Origin: DATEMK01 sp035275625 | GTDB taxonomy: Bacteria > Bacteroidota > Bacteroidia > AKYH767-A > OLB10 | Reading direction: 5' to 3' | Assembly: GCA_035275625.1 (NCBI GenBank) | Contig: DATEMK010000514.1 | Span: 1-14,682, forward strand | DNA length: 14,682 bases | The notes under the pieces: generated by a model | What the model was told of the DNA's origin: nothing | Database searches by the model: none | What the model saw: only the letters and a program-made list of their open reading frames with translations | Translations under genes and position numbers: made by a program | Part shown: positions 1 to 7,221 of the stretch, one piece after another | Position numbering within the stretch: the first letter of the stretch is position 1 | How the letters are laid out: each line of letters begins with the position of its first letter

Positions 1-61
1 TTAAACATGGCTGATATTCCAAATAACGAACACCGGCTAATTATGATCTGAAGCAAAAGAT

Positions 62-69
62 TAATTTTG
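62..69 (+). promoter_or_regulatory. Candidate Bacteroidota -7 box for the thioesterase gene
   Basis: TAATTTTG matches the Bacteroidota -7 consensus TAnnTTTG and lies 48 bases before the ATG at 118. No clear TTTG box sits about 20 bases further upstream, so this is a one-box match only. Confidence 0.35.
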
Positions 70-117
70 CTTACAAAACCTTTCAGCCTTAATCTTACAG
101 ATTTTAAATTTTTTTAT

Positions 118-627
118 ATGAAATCAAAAAAAGCCAGCGAATCCGTTTGTGTTAATACAGAAATTGTCCTTCCGAATGATACCAATGTTTTAGGCAACCT
201 GATGGGGGGCAGGTTGTTGCACTGGATGGATATTTGCGCGGCCATTTCAGCGCACCGCCATTGTGGACGGATAGTTGTCACCGCTTCAGTAAATAATGTT
301 TCGTTCTCTCACCCGGTCAAACTGGGAGAAATTGTCACACTCCAGGCAAAAGTTTCGCGCGCATTCAATTCTTCTATGGAGATTTTTATTGATGTATGGA
401 TTGAAAACAATACCACAGGCGAAAAGAAAAAAAGTAATGAAGCCATCTACACTTTTGTAGCTGTTGATCAATTAGGCAACCCCATTAATGTACCTGAATT
501 AATCCCTGAGTCAGAAGAAGAAAAATTAAGGTATGCAGGTGCATTGAGAAGGCGGCAGCTTGCCTTGATTCTTGCCGGTAAAATGAAACCTGAGCAGGCA
601 ACTGAACTGAAAGCTTTATTTGCATAA
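118..627 (+). CDS. Acyl-CoA thioesterase, hotdog fold (YciA/ACOT type)
   Basis: This probably hydrolyses acyl-CoA to free fatty acid and CoA in the cytoplasm. The 169-residue protein has the hotdog signature: a GNLMGGRLLHWMD stretch (residues 26-38, with D38 the usual catalytic acid of this family), the following helix, and the strand segment VNNVSFSHPVKLGEIV (58-73) typical of ACOT-like enzymes. The length fits a single-domain YciA/acyl-CoA thioester hydrolase. The C-terminal 40 residues are charged and helical (EEEKLRYAGALRRRQ). I chose the ATG at 118 because the family begins near the KKASES region. A TTG at 67 in the same frame would add 17 residues (LTKPFSLNLTDFKFFY) with no family support and would lie on the candidate promoter. 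It is a single gene, convergent with the ATP-grasp gene. The substrate chain length cannot be read from the sequence. Confidence 0.88.
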   Translation: MKSKKASESVCVNTEIVLPNDTNVLGNLMGGRLLHWMDICAAISAHRHCGRIVVTASVNNVSFSHPVKLGEIVTLQAKVSRAFNSSMEIFIDVWIENNTTGEKKKSNEAIYTFVAVDQLGNPINVPELIPESEEEKLRYAGALRRRQLALILAGKMKPEQATELKALFA

Positions 628-732
628 AAGAAGTGAAACAAATGTATTTTTTACTTTGATTTTTTTTAAAAGATAACTTTTGAAATTTTCAGAAAAACAG
701 TTAATTCATTTTATTATCTGCATGACATATTT

Positions 733-1716
733 TTAAACCGTCAATCTTTCAAACTCACGGCTGCTGATAATTTCTCCATTGACAGCGCTTTTCAAAAAAG
801 TTCCCCATGTTAAATTGTCCTGTCCTTCACGATGTTGTTTTGCTTTCCTGATCAGCATATTGGCAGCAGCTTCGCGCACCCATTCAAAATTTTGCTGACC
901 GACCGATGCAGGTTCACAATCCGGTGTCGGGTTCGTAAAATCTATGCAATATGGAACACCATTGCGTATAGCGAATTCAATTGTGTTAAAATCATAACCC
1001 AGGGCAATATTTAATCTTAATACATATTCTTTCATCAATTCTAAAAGTTCATTTCCTACGTGCGGAAACTCAGCAGAGTAACGTAAATGATGCGCATTAC
1101 GCGGCTCATAAGGCATAATGTGAATTTGATTTTGCCCGATGCAATAGCAGCGGAAATACGCATCAAATTCAATTGCTTCCTGCAACAGCATTACCAGCTG
1201 TCCTGTAGTCTGATGTGCAGCAAAAAACTCATCTGCATTATTCAGCTTGCTCACGCTTTTCCATCCTCCGCCCGCATGAGGTTTCATATATGCCGGAAAT
1301 CCCACGTATTCAAAAATGCTTTTCCAATCCCATGGCATGATCATATTGCGGAAAGAATTTTCTGTTGTATCAGCCGGAAGCTGGTTAGAAGGAATTAAAG
1401 CAGTTTTCGGAACAGGAACGCCAACCTTTTCAGCAATCACATTTGCCATAAATTTTTCTTCGAGGCTTAAATAAAAAGGATTGTTTGCAACGGCTGTTCC
1501 TGTTAGGGCCGCATTCTTAAGCATAGCCCGGTAAAAAGGCACATCATGCGAAATGCGGTCAAGCACCACATCATATCCCATAGACTGCGATTGTACGAGC
1601 TTATCCACTTTAACAAGTTCTGCCGAAATTCCGTTTTCGTTTTTGCTGTTAATGTGATCCACAAGCGCTTGTGGAAAGTTATTTTCCTGTCCGAATAAAA
1701 CGCCTATTTTTTTCAT
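733..1716 (-). CDS. ATP-grasp domain ligase of unknown substrate
   Basis: This 327-residue protein belongs to the ATP-grasp superfamily, whose members activate a carboxylate as an acyl-phosphate and join it to an amine or thiol. Visible landmarks are an N-terminal pre-ATP-grasp region (1-85), PAYMKPHAGGGWKSV (141-155; ATP-binding lysine near K145 followed by the glycine-rich loop), LLQEAIEFDAYFRCYCIG (177-194; E180 is a likely adenine-ribose contact) and the magnesium-binding end NTIEFAIRNG...YCIDFTNPTPD (244-266; E247, D259, N262). The layout resembles glutathione synthase/RimK-like ligases, but I cannot match it to a named enzyme such as Ddl or GshB. It lies 99 bases downstream of a COG4947-type esterase on the same strand, so the two are probably co-transcribed, and a second esterase diverges from them. 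I infer a small amide- or ester-forming pathway; the substrate is unknown. Confidence 0.85.
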   Translation of the reverse strand: MKKIGVLFGQENNFPQALVDHINSKNENGISAELVKVDKLVQSQSMGYDVVLDRISHDVPFYRAMLKNAALTGTAVANNPFYLSLEEKFMANVIAEKVGVPVPKTALIPSNQLPADTTENSFRNMIMPWDWKSIFEYVGFPAYMKPHAGGGWKSVSKLNNADEFFAAHQTTGQLVMLLQEAIEFDAYFRCYCIGQNQIHIMPYEPRNAHHLRYSAEFPHVGNELLELMKEYVLRLNIALGYDFNTIEFAIRNGVPYCIDFTNPTPDCEPASVGQQNFEWVREAAANMLIRKAKQHREGQDNLTWGTFLKSAVNGEIISSREFERLTV

Positions 1717-1776
1717 GGCTTAAAGTTAAAATTCAATGTTGGTTGTAGTGACAATTCGTAAATTCGTATAGATTCG

Positions 1777-1796
1777 CCTGCCTGCCGGCAGGCAGG
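1777..1796. repeat. Perfect 20-base GC-rich palindrome
   Basis: CCTGCCTGCCGGCAGGCAGG is its own reverse complement. It lies between the esterase and ATP-grasp genes of the minus-strand pair, in a flank rich in ATTCG words (1750-1776, then again at 1799). It could form a tight cruciform or RNA hairpin and might set relative expression of the two genes. No T-run follows on the minus strand, so a classical terminator is unlikely. From general memory, palindromes of this kind are dispersed in many Bacteroidota genomes. Confidence 0.85.
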
Positions 1797-1815
1797 TATT
1801 CGTTGATATTTTCAG

Positions 1816-2529
1816 TTACTCAAATTTAATCAAAGATAAATAATATGGAAACATCTCACGCCACACGGGCCAATCGTGAATCGCTCCCGGGCGAATATCC
1901 AGCCAGTGATTAATTCCTTTCTTTTTAAGAATATCAGATAATTGAATATTAGCGTCCATACACATATCCTTATCACCCGTTCCGAAAACAATTCCCATTT
2001 CATTCAAGGCCGGATTATTTAATCCGGGTAAATAATCAGGAGGATTGTTAAAATAAACGTTGTCATCATAATAATCTTTCACCTGGTCTTTAATATTAAA
2101 GGCGCCTCCCATGTTAAATAAATATCCCACAACTTCCGGATGCCGGAATGCAAAATTTGTTGCATGATATGCACCGAAACTACATCCTGCAACTGTCACT
2201 TTATTATGTTGTGTTTCTTCGCGTGCGCGCTTCACAATTTCTTCCAGCACAAACTGATCATACAAAACATGATTTCGCGCACGGTCTGAAGGATGTAAAT
2301 GTTTTCCATACCAACTGTCATTGTCAATGCTTGCAGGAGTATAAATTTTTACCAGCCCGTTTTCAATGTACCATTTAGCAGAATCAATAAGTTGAAAATC
2401 TTTATTCTGAGTATAAGAACCCATTGAAGTGGGGAAAATAATTACCGGGTAACCTTTCTCACCAAATACGAGCATCTCCATTTCCTTTCCAAGGATGGGG
2501 GAGAGCCATTTAAAATATTCTTCTTTCAT
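1816..2529 (-). CDS. Alpha/beta-hydrolase esterase, COG4947 type
   Basis: A 237-residue serine hydrolase of the alpha/beta fold. The nucleophile elbow is GCSFGA (S117), a probable acid is D186 in FGTGDKD, and the likely catalytic histidine is H218 in GAIHDWPVW, all in the canonical order and spacing. There is no signal peptide or membrane segment, so it should be cytoplasmic. The opening (EYFKWLSPILGKEMEMLVFG) and the conserved PASIDNDSWYGK block (65-76) look like the COG4947 esterase family, which resembles esterase D / starch-esterase-like proteins but has no agreed substrate. It is the first gene of a minus-strand pair with the ATP-grasp ligase (gap 99 bases) and is divergent from another esterase. 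The gene pairing suggests that the hydrolase releases or edits the ligase product, which is inference only. Confidence 0.85.
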   Translation of the reverse strand: MKEEYFKWLSPILGKEMEMLVFGEKGYPVIIFPTSMGSYTQNKDFQLIDSAKWYIENGLVKIYTPASIDNDSWYGKHLHPSDRARNHVLYDQFVLEEIVKRAREETQHNKVTVAGCSFGAYHATNFAFRHPEVVGYLFNMGGAFNIKDQVKDYYDDNVYFNNPPDYLPGLNNPALNEMGIVFGTGDKDMCMDANIQLSDILKKKGINHWLDIRPGAIHDWPVWREMFPYYLSLIKFE

Positions 2530-2531
2530 TG

Positions 2532-2610
2532 TTATTGGGTAATTGGGTAATTGAAGTAATTAGGTAATTAGGTATCGGTCAACTCCATTTACCTAATTAC
2601 ACAATTACCT
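2532..2610. repeat. Octamer tandem repeat folding into an inverted repeat
   Basis: From 2532 to 2574 there are five units of about 8 bases of the type TAATTGGG / TAATTAGG (one unit is 9 bases). GTAATTAGGTA (2564-2574) is then matched by its exact complement TACCTAATTAC at 2590-2600 across a 15-base loop. A further run of pairs (2556-2561 with 2603-2608) extends the stem. The element occupies the 5' leader of the minus-strand esterase gene, between its start codon and the candidate -7 box at 2631-2638, so it would be transcribed as a leader hairpin. Confidence 0.75.
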
Positions 2611-2630
2611 GTTTACCAAATTCGCGGGCG

Positions 2631-2638
2631 CAAAGATA
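2631..2638 (-). promoter_or_regulatory. Candidate -7 box for the esterase/ATP-grasp pair
   Basis: Read on the minus strand this is TATCTTTG, an exact match to TAnnTTTG, about 100 bases before the ATG at 2529. No convincing -33 TTTG is present at the expected distance. It implies a leader of about 95 bases carrying the octamer hairpin. Confidence 0.45.
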
Positions 2639-2689
2639 AAATTTTAAGTCATTGTCCCTTTGCTGGCCCATCACTTTGAAACAGAATTC

Positions 2690-2697
2690 TAAATTTG
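2690..2697 (+). promoter_or_regulatory. Candidate -7 box for the divergent esterase
   Basis: TAAATTTG matches TAnnTTTG exactly and lies 15 bases before the ATG at 2713, implying a very short leader. No TTTG sits at the usual distance of about 20 bases upstream; the nearest is at 2675-2678. Confidence 0.4.
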
Positions 2698-2712
2698 CGC
2701 GTTTAATAAAAT

Positions 2713-3531
2713 ATGAGCGCAATCACTAACGGTGCGAATTCTGCTGCAGTTATCAATATCTTTTCCAAAGTACTTCAGCACGAATTTATCGTAAACATTC
2801 TTTTTCCCCCAATGTACAATTATACGAATCAACGGTTCAAAGTATTGTACCTGAATGACGGGCAGGATTTGCAGCAGTTGCAATTAAAAGAAACACTCAG
2901 CCGTTTGTATGCCGAAAATGAAATTGAACCTGTATTTGTTGTTGCCGTCCATACCGTTGAACGAATGCAGGAATATGGCATTGCTTCCCGTCCTGACTAC
3001 CTGGAACGGGGCGCCCTGGCATCGGGTTATTCAAAATTTATTACTTCTGAGCTGATGCCTTTTATCAATTACAATTATCCGACTCTCACCGGTGCCGACA
3101 ATACCGCTTTCGCAGGATTTTCACTGGGCGCTCTTTCCGCGCTTGACATTGTCTGGAACAATTCAGGTGATTTCGGAAGAGCAGGCGTGTTCTCAGGTTC
3201 ATTGTGGTGGAGAAAAAAAGATTTAGAAAACGGGTACCGTGATTCCGACCGTATCATGCACGATAAAATCCGCAGAAGTAAAAAAAGAGAAGGAATAAAA
3301 TTCTGGTTTCAAACCGGCACGCATGATGAAACGCATGACAGGAACAACAATGGTGTGATTGACTCCATTGATGATACGCTTGACCTTATTCATGAACTGA
3401 AAAAGAAAGGGTACAGTGATTCGGATATAGCTTACAGGGAAATTCAATACGGTACGCATGATTTCAGAACATGGTCTGCGGTAATGCCTGATTTTTTAAT
3501 TTGGGCTTACGGAAAACAGAATTTGTTATAA
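2713..3531 (+). CDS. Alpha/beta-hydrolase, enterochelin-esterase-like, with EF-hand-like loop
   Basis: A 272-residue hydrolase of the esterase D / enterochelin esterase-like group. It has VLYLNDGQD (44-52), typical of the family's oxyanion region, the nucleophile elbow GFSLGA (S137) and a terminal histidine motif GTHDFRTW (H249). Between them, in the acid-residue region, sits DRNNNGVIDSID (209-220), which has oxygen-bearing ligands at positions 1, 3, 5, 9 and 12 and glycine at 6, the spacing of a calcium-binding EF-hand/dockerin loop. D205 just before it may be the catalytic acid. No signal peptide is present, so the protein should stay in the cytoplasm. It is divergent from the COG4947-type esterase and ATP-grasp genes with 183 bases between the two start codons, and is probably functionally tied to them. 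The substrate is unknown; an iron-siderophore role is not supported by any neighbour. Confidence 0.85.
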   Translation: MSAITNGANSAAVINIFSKVLQHEFIVNILFPPMYNYTNQRFKVLYLNDGQDLQQLQLKETLSRLYAENEIEPVFVVAVHTVERMQEYGIASRPDYLERGALASGYSKFITSELMPFINYNYPTLTGADNTAFAGFSLGALSALDIVWNNSGDFGRAGVFSGSLWWRKKDLENGYRDSDRIMHDKIRRSKKREGIKFWFQTGTHDETHDRNNNGVIDSIDDTLDLIHELKKKGYSDSDIAYREIQYGTHDFRTWSAVMPDFLIWAYGKQNLL

Positions 3532-3547
3532 AACAAACTCCATTTCA

Positions 3548-3562
3548 TCCGCCCGAGGCGGA
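3548..3562. repeat. Short palindrome, copy 1 (TCCGCC-CGA-GGCGGA)
   Basis: Six-base GC-rich arms surround a 3-base centre. With six flanking bases it forms a 21-base block (3543-3563) that matches 19 of 21 positions of the copy at 14131-14151. It lies in the 64-base gap between the esterase gene and the glycosyltransferase gene, ending 33 bases before the latter's start codon. Confidence 0.8.
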
Positions 3563-3595
3563 CAAAGTTCTATTTTCACACCAGAATTTTTATGA

Positions 3596-4780
3596 ATGAA
3601 TAATTCCGCTGAGCAAAAAAAAATAAAAGTTCTTTTTCTTGCGCGCTGGTATCCCAACGAAACCAATATTCAGTTAGGCGTGTTTATTCAAAAACATGCT
3701 GTTGCTGCTTCCAGATATTGTGACGTGGCTTTGTTAAATATTGTTTCGCACGATCAGCTGAAAGAAAAATTTAAAATCACCTGTTCAGAAACTGCCGGGT
3801 TCCCGGTAATAATCGTTTACCACAGAAAAATAAAATCCGGTATTTTTCCTTTCAATAAAATTTTATCATTCATCCGTTATTTATCTGCACACCGGAAAGG
3901 AATGAACCTGGCCAGGCAGAAATTTGGTGATCACCATATCACACATGCTTATATTTTCATCCGGCCTGTTGTGCTGGCATGGTGCATGAAAATTTTCAGC
4001 CGGAAGCCTTTTGTCATCAGTGAGCAATGGTCAGGATATGTTTCAGGAAAATTTGAGAAGAAAAATTTATTTGAAAAGTTTTTGGTAAAATTCCTGGCAG
4101 CAAAAGCTTCCGCTGTAATTACTGTTTCTGAATTTCTTAAAAAAGGAATGCTTCGTAACAGCATCAAAGGAAATTTTTATGTCGTTCCCAACGTTATTGA
4201 AACGGATTCAAAACCGCTCTCAGTAAAAAATAATGACGGGCTGATAAAAATTCTTTCCGTTGCTGATCTTGTTGATGAAATAAAAAATATTTCAGGAACC
4301 ATTAAAGCTGTGGCTGAAACAGTAAAAAATTACCCGCAGGTCAGATTGGATATTGTCGGGGGCGGACATGATCGCCAAAAGTTAGAGCAGCTTGCCGTAG
4401 AATTATCTCTCCTGGATAAAAATGTTTTTTTCCGGGGCATGAAAACCAATGAAGAGGTATATCAATATTTGCATCAATGCAATTTTATTATCATGAACAG
4501 CCGGTTTGAAACTTTTTCATCTATATGTGCAGAAGCCATGAGTTGCGGGAAACCTGTAATTGCCACCCGGTGCGGAGGTCCTGAAGAATTTGTCACTCCG
4601 CTTACGGGTATATTAATTGAACCGGACAATCAAAAACAGCTGGAGGGAGCTATAAAAAATATGATTGAAAATTACAGCAGCTATGACGAACAGCAAATAA
4701 AAAAGTATGCAACAGAAAAATTTAATGCTGACGCGATAGGAAAACATTTTTTTGAAATTTACACATCCATTCTTTCATAA
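3596..4780 (+). CDS. GT4-family (GT-B fold) glycosyltransferase
   Basis: A 394-residue cytoplasmic or membrane-associated glycosyltransferase that moves a sugar from a nucleotide-sugar donor to a growing glycan. The N-terminal half begins KIKVLFLARWYPNETNIQLGVFIQKHA (9-35), typical of GT4 acceptor domains. The C-terminal half has VVPNVIE (196-202), the LDIVGGG strand (251-257), and the E-x7-E donor motif at E305/E313 followed by MSCGKPVIATRCGG. A first ATG at 3592 reads only three codons before a stop, so translation starts at 3596. The flippase gene follows after 9 bases, so the pair is almost certainly one operon for building and exporting a surface glycan. The sugar specificity cannot be predicted. 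Confidence 0.92.
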   Translation: MNNSAEQKKIKVLFLARWYPNETNIQLGVFIQKHAVAASRYCDVALLNIVSHDQLKEKFKITCSETAGFPVIIVYHRKIKSGIFPFNKILSFIRYLSAHRKGMNLARQKFGDHHITHAYIFIRPVVLAWCMKIFSRKPFVISEQWSGYVSGKFEKKNLFEKFLVKFLAAKASAVITVSEFLKKGMLRNSIKGNFYVVPNVIETDSKPLSVKNNDGLIKILSVADLVDEIKNISGTIKAVAETVKNYPQVRLDIVGGGHDRQKLEQLAVELSLLDKNVFFRGMKTNEEVYQYLHQCNFIIMNSRFETFSSICAEAMSCGKPVIATRCGGPEEFVTPLTGILIEPDNQKQLEGAIKNMIENYSSYDEQQIKKYATEKFNADAIGKHFFEIYTSILS

Positions 4781-4789
4781 CCTGCCTGT

Positions 4790-6055
4790 ATGTTCCGCAA
4801 ATCGTTCTATACTTTTCTCAACAGGTTTTTCATTGCCATACTTAATTTTCTCACTATCGTAATTACTGCACGCTATCTTGGTGCAGAGGGCAGGGGAATC
4901 ATCAGCCTTTTTGTGCTGAACCTTACCATTATTTTTATGATTGGCAGCTTTATTGGCGGGCCGGGCCTTGTTTATCTCGTGCCGAGGCACGATGCAACCA
5001 AACTGATGAACGCCTCTTACCTGTGGACGGTTTTTTCAAGTGTTGCCGTTTCGCTTCTGCTCTATGTTTTAGGCTTAGTGCAGCAGGATTTTTTAATTCA
5101 TCTTATTTTATTATCCGTTATTCAATCGGTGGTGAGAATACAAACGTTTTACCTGCTCGCCAAGGAAAGAATTAAGGCATACAATTTTGTTTCAGTGATT
5201 TATCCGGCTGTACTTTTTATTTTATTGATTTATTTTTTTACGGTTGAAAAGAATGCAGGCATCCGGGAATTTTTTATTGCGTTCTATGCAGGTTCCGTTA
5301 TCACAATGCTCATCAGCAGCGTGCTTGTTTATAAAAACCTTTCCCCTGCATTCAGCTTTGACATGAAAGCAATTTTTTCTCACGCTTTCAAACTTGGTTT
5401 TGTTATTCAATGCGCCAACATTTTGCAATTGCTTAATTACCGTTTTTCTTTTTTCCTGCTCGATCATTATTCCGGCAAGCACGATGTGGGGATCTATTCC
5501 ACAGCAGGTTCGATAGCTGAAAGCGTATTGATTATTGCCAACAGCTTTGCTGTCATTCAATATTCTCAAATAGCGAATTCAAAAAATGATGATGAAAATG
5601 CACAGCTTACTATTCGGATTTCAAAAGTTGTTTTGCTGCTGACGTTCTTAGCAACCGTAGTATTATTACTGTTTCCGCAGGAAATTTTTACTTTTATTTT
5701 CGGAACAGAGTTCAGAGAATTAAAAAATCTTATCCCCTGGCTCGCTCCGGGCATTTTGCTGTACATTTTTTCCATTACAATCAGTCACTATTATTCAGGC
5801 TCCGGAAATCCGAAGATGGGATTAGCGGGTTCTGCCGCAGGATTTGTTGTAACACTCGTAGCCGGACTCCTGCTGATTCCCGAATATAATCTCAAAGGCG
5901 CGGCTTTAACAGCAACATTATCTTACATTACAACTTCGCTCGTGTTATTGATTGTTTTTTTAAAACAAAAAAAATTATCTCTTTTTGATTTTATTCCTGA
6001 CCTGAAAAGTTTGCAATCCTTAAAGCAAAACGAATCCCGCAGAAATAAAAATTAA
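4790..6055 (+). CDS. Wzx/MOP-type oligosaccharide flippase
   Basis: A 421-residue polytopic inner-membrane protein with about 12 hydrophobic segments and short loops, the pattern of MATE/MOP-superfamily lipid-linked oligosaccharide flippases. The start (FLNRFFIAILNFLTIVITARYLGAEGRGI, residues 9-37) is the diagnostic N-terminal helix plus the RxLGxxGxG-like turn of this family. A second repeat half begins around residue 200 (KLGFVIQCANILQLLNYRFSFFLLDHYSG) and ends with PEYNLKGAALTATLSY near 363-378. The C-terminal 25 residues are basic and cytoplasmic. It starts 9 bases after the glycosyltransferase gene and ends 15 bases before the mutY ATG, so the repair gene may be read through from this operon. 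The likely job is moving an undecaprenyl-linked glycan across the inner membrane. Confidence 0.9.
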   Translation: MFRKSFYTFLNRFFIAILNFLTIVITARYLGAEGRGIISLFVLNLTIIFMIGSFIGGPGLVYLVPRHDATKLMNASYLWTVFSSVAVSLLLYVLGLVQQDFLIHLILLSVIQSVVRIQTFYLLAKERIKAYNFVSVIYPAVLFILLIYFFTVEKNAGIREFFIAFYAGSVITMLISSVLVYKNLSPAFSFDMKAIFSHAFKLGFVIQCANILQLLNYRFSFFLLDHYSGKHDVGIYSTAGSIAESVLIIANSFAVIQYSQIANSKNDDENAQLTIRISKVVLLLTFLATVVLLLFPQEIFTFIFGTEFRELKNLIPWLAPGILLYIFSITISHYYSGSGNPKMGLAGSAAGFVVTLVAGLLLIPEYNLKGAALTATLSYITTSLVLLIVFLKQKKLSLFDFIPDLKSLQSLKQNESRRNKN

Positions 6056-6070
6056 CCAATTATTGTGACA

Positions 6071-7141
6071 ATGAACATTTCGGCTATTCTTTCAAAATGG
6101 TATCATAAAAACAAACGCGACCTGCCCTGGCGCCACACCTCTGACCCTTACCTGATCTGGCTTTCTGAAATCATTTTACAGCAGACCAGGGTTGAACAGG
6201 GGCTGCCTTATTTTCAAAAATTTTCAGCAGAATTTCCGACTGTAAAACATTTTGCCAAAGCGCATGAAGATAAAATTTTAAAAATGTGGCAGGGATTGGG
6301 ATATTACTCGCGTGCCCGCAACATGCATCATGCTGCAAAAGAAATTGTAAAAACCCCTGGCGGAAATTTTCCCGGTGAATTTGCAGAGCTGAAAAAATTA
6401 AAAGGCGTGGGAGATTATACGGCTGCGGCCATTGCATCTTTTGCATTTAATAAACCTCATGCGGTGGTAGATGGAAATGTTTATCGTTTTCTTTCCAGGT
6501 ATTTTGGAATAGAAACTCCCATTGATTCCCCGAAAGGAAAAAAAATATTTTATGCTGTTGCAGAAGAGTTGCTTGATAAAAAAAATCCAGGTTTGCACAA
6601 CCAGGCAATCATGGAGTTTGGCGCGCGGCAATGCAGGCCCGCAAACCCCGATTGTGCAAATTGTCCTTTGCATGCAGGCTGTAGGGCGTTTAAGATAAAA
6701 AAAGTAAACCGGTTTCCTGTAAAATCAAAAACACAAAAAATCAAAGAACGCTTCTTCCATTATTTTTTTATCCGGTGGAAGAGCAAAGTTTTTCTCCACA
6801 AACGTACAGGAAATGATATCTGGAAAAACCTGTATGAATTTCCACTCATCGAAACAAAGAAAAAAACTTCTTTAAGCGTATTATTGAAAACAGATGATTG
6901 GAAAAATATTTTCGGAACAACCAATCTGAATATTCACGAACCAGGTACATCTTACAAACATCAATTATCTCATCAAACTATTCATGCCCGCTTTTATGAA
7001 ATAGCATTAGAAACAAAACCATCGCAATTTTTAAGAAAAAATTTTATGATGACAACGAAAAGTGATTTAGAAAAATACGGAGTGGCACGTTTAACCGACA
7101 AATTTTTGAAACAAAACAAAACCTTAAACCTTAAACTTTAA
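6071..7141 (+). CDS. mutY: A/G-specific adenine glycosylase
   Basis: MutY removes adenine mispaired with 8-oxoguanine or guanine. The 356-residue protein has all hallmarks: RDLPWRHTSDPYLIWLSEIILQQTRV with catalytic Glu33, the helix-hairpin-helix turn LKGVGDYTAAAIASFAF (GVG at 112-114), the catalytic aspartate D134 in VVDGNVYR, and an iron-sulphur cluster loop with Cys 188, 195, 198 and 204 (C-x6-C-x2-C-x5-C). The C-terminal third (from about 225) is the Nudix-like 8-oxoG recognition domain. A GTG lies two codons upstream at 6065, but the ATG at 6071 fits the family start better. The last residues (KTLNLKL) and the stop codon are encoded by a heptamer repeat. Followed by ssb, as in other Bacteroidota. 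Confidence 0.96.
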   Translation: MNISAILSKWYHKNKRDLPWRHTSDPYLIWLSEIILQQTRVEQGLPYFQKFSAEFPTVKHFAKAHEDKILKMWQGLGYYSRARNMHHAAKEIVKTPGGNFPGEFAELKKLKGVGDYTAAAIASFAFNKPHAVVDGNVYRFLSRYFGIETPIDSPKGKKIFYAVAEELLDKKNPGLHNQAIMEFGARQCRPANPDCANCPLHAGCRAFKIKKVNRFPVKSKTQKIKERFFHYFFIRWKSKVFLHKRTGNDIWKNLYEFPLIETKKKTSLSVLLKTDDWKNIFGTTNLNIHEPGTSYKHQLSHQTIHARFYEIALETKPSQFLRKNFMMTTKSDLEKYGVARLTDKFLKQNKTLNLKL

Positions 7142-7148
7142 ACCTTTT
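7122..7148. repeat. Heptamer repeat forming the end of mutY
   Basis: Units are CCTTAAA (7122-7128), CCTTAAA (7129-7135), CTTTAAA (7136-7142), then a partial CCTTTT. Rotated, the unit is AAACCTT / AAACTTT, related to those at 7736-7777 and 12730-12750. The mutY stop codon TAA (7139-7141) falls inside the third unit. Confidence 0.8.
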
Positions 7149-7151
7149 CAA

Positions 7152-7183
7152 TTTGTTAATTTAAAAAAAACCCTGTACGTTTG
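7152..7183 (+). promoter_or_regulatory. Promoter of ssb (TTTG-N20-TACGTTTG)
   Basis: TTTG at 7152-7155, a 20-base spacer and TACGTTTG at 7176-7183 match the Bacteroidota sigma-ABfr-type consensus (TTTG, about 19-21 bases, TAnnTTTG) at both boxes. The leader to the ATG at 7222 would be about 30-35 bases, AT-rich with no Shine-Dalgarno site, as usual for this phylum. It shows that ssb has its own promoter rather than depending on mutY. Confidence 0.7.
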
Positions 7184-7221
7184 CTCTAATCAAATAAATT
7201 CAACAATAAAAAAATAAAATC

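Noticed and set aside
1..51. Frame 1 is open from position 1 to a stop at 49-51, perhaps the end of an upstream gene; an ATG near position 9 on the minus strand could begin another gene.
   Set aside because: At most 16 residues are visible and none shows a recognisable motif, so neither can be called.
628..732. A-rich and T-rich stretch with AAAAG-ATAA-CTTTT (668-681) between the convergent thioesterase and ATP-grasp genes, possibly a two-way terminator.
   Set aside because: The stem is only 5 bp of weak A-T pairs and the T-run is not placed after it on either strand in the right position; too weak to list.
1087..1398. A 103-codon plus-strand open frame inside the ATP-grasp gene.
   Set aside because: It is antisense to conserved ATP-grasp motifs, has a cysteine- and histidine-rich low-plausibility sequence, and no promoter-like box precedes it.
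3075..3257. Open frame of 60 codons opposite the esterase gene, and other similar antisense frames across the window.
   Set aside because: They lie wholly inside strongly supported genes and have no start signals or family motifs; they are shadows of the real coding strand.
2713..3531. Possible siderophore (enterochelin) esterase, suggesting iron acquisition.
   Set aside because: No siderophore synthesis, receptor or Fur-like site is visible nearby; the fold similarity alone does not give that substrate.
7122..7142. CCTTAAA repeats resemble the plant-type telomere repeat CCCTAAA.
   Set aside because: Only three degenerate copies lie in a bacterial coding gene end; the resemblance is chance composition.
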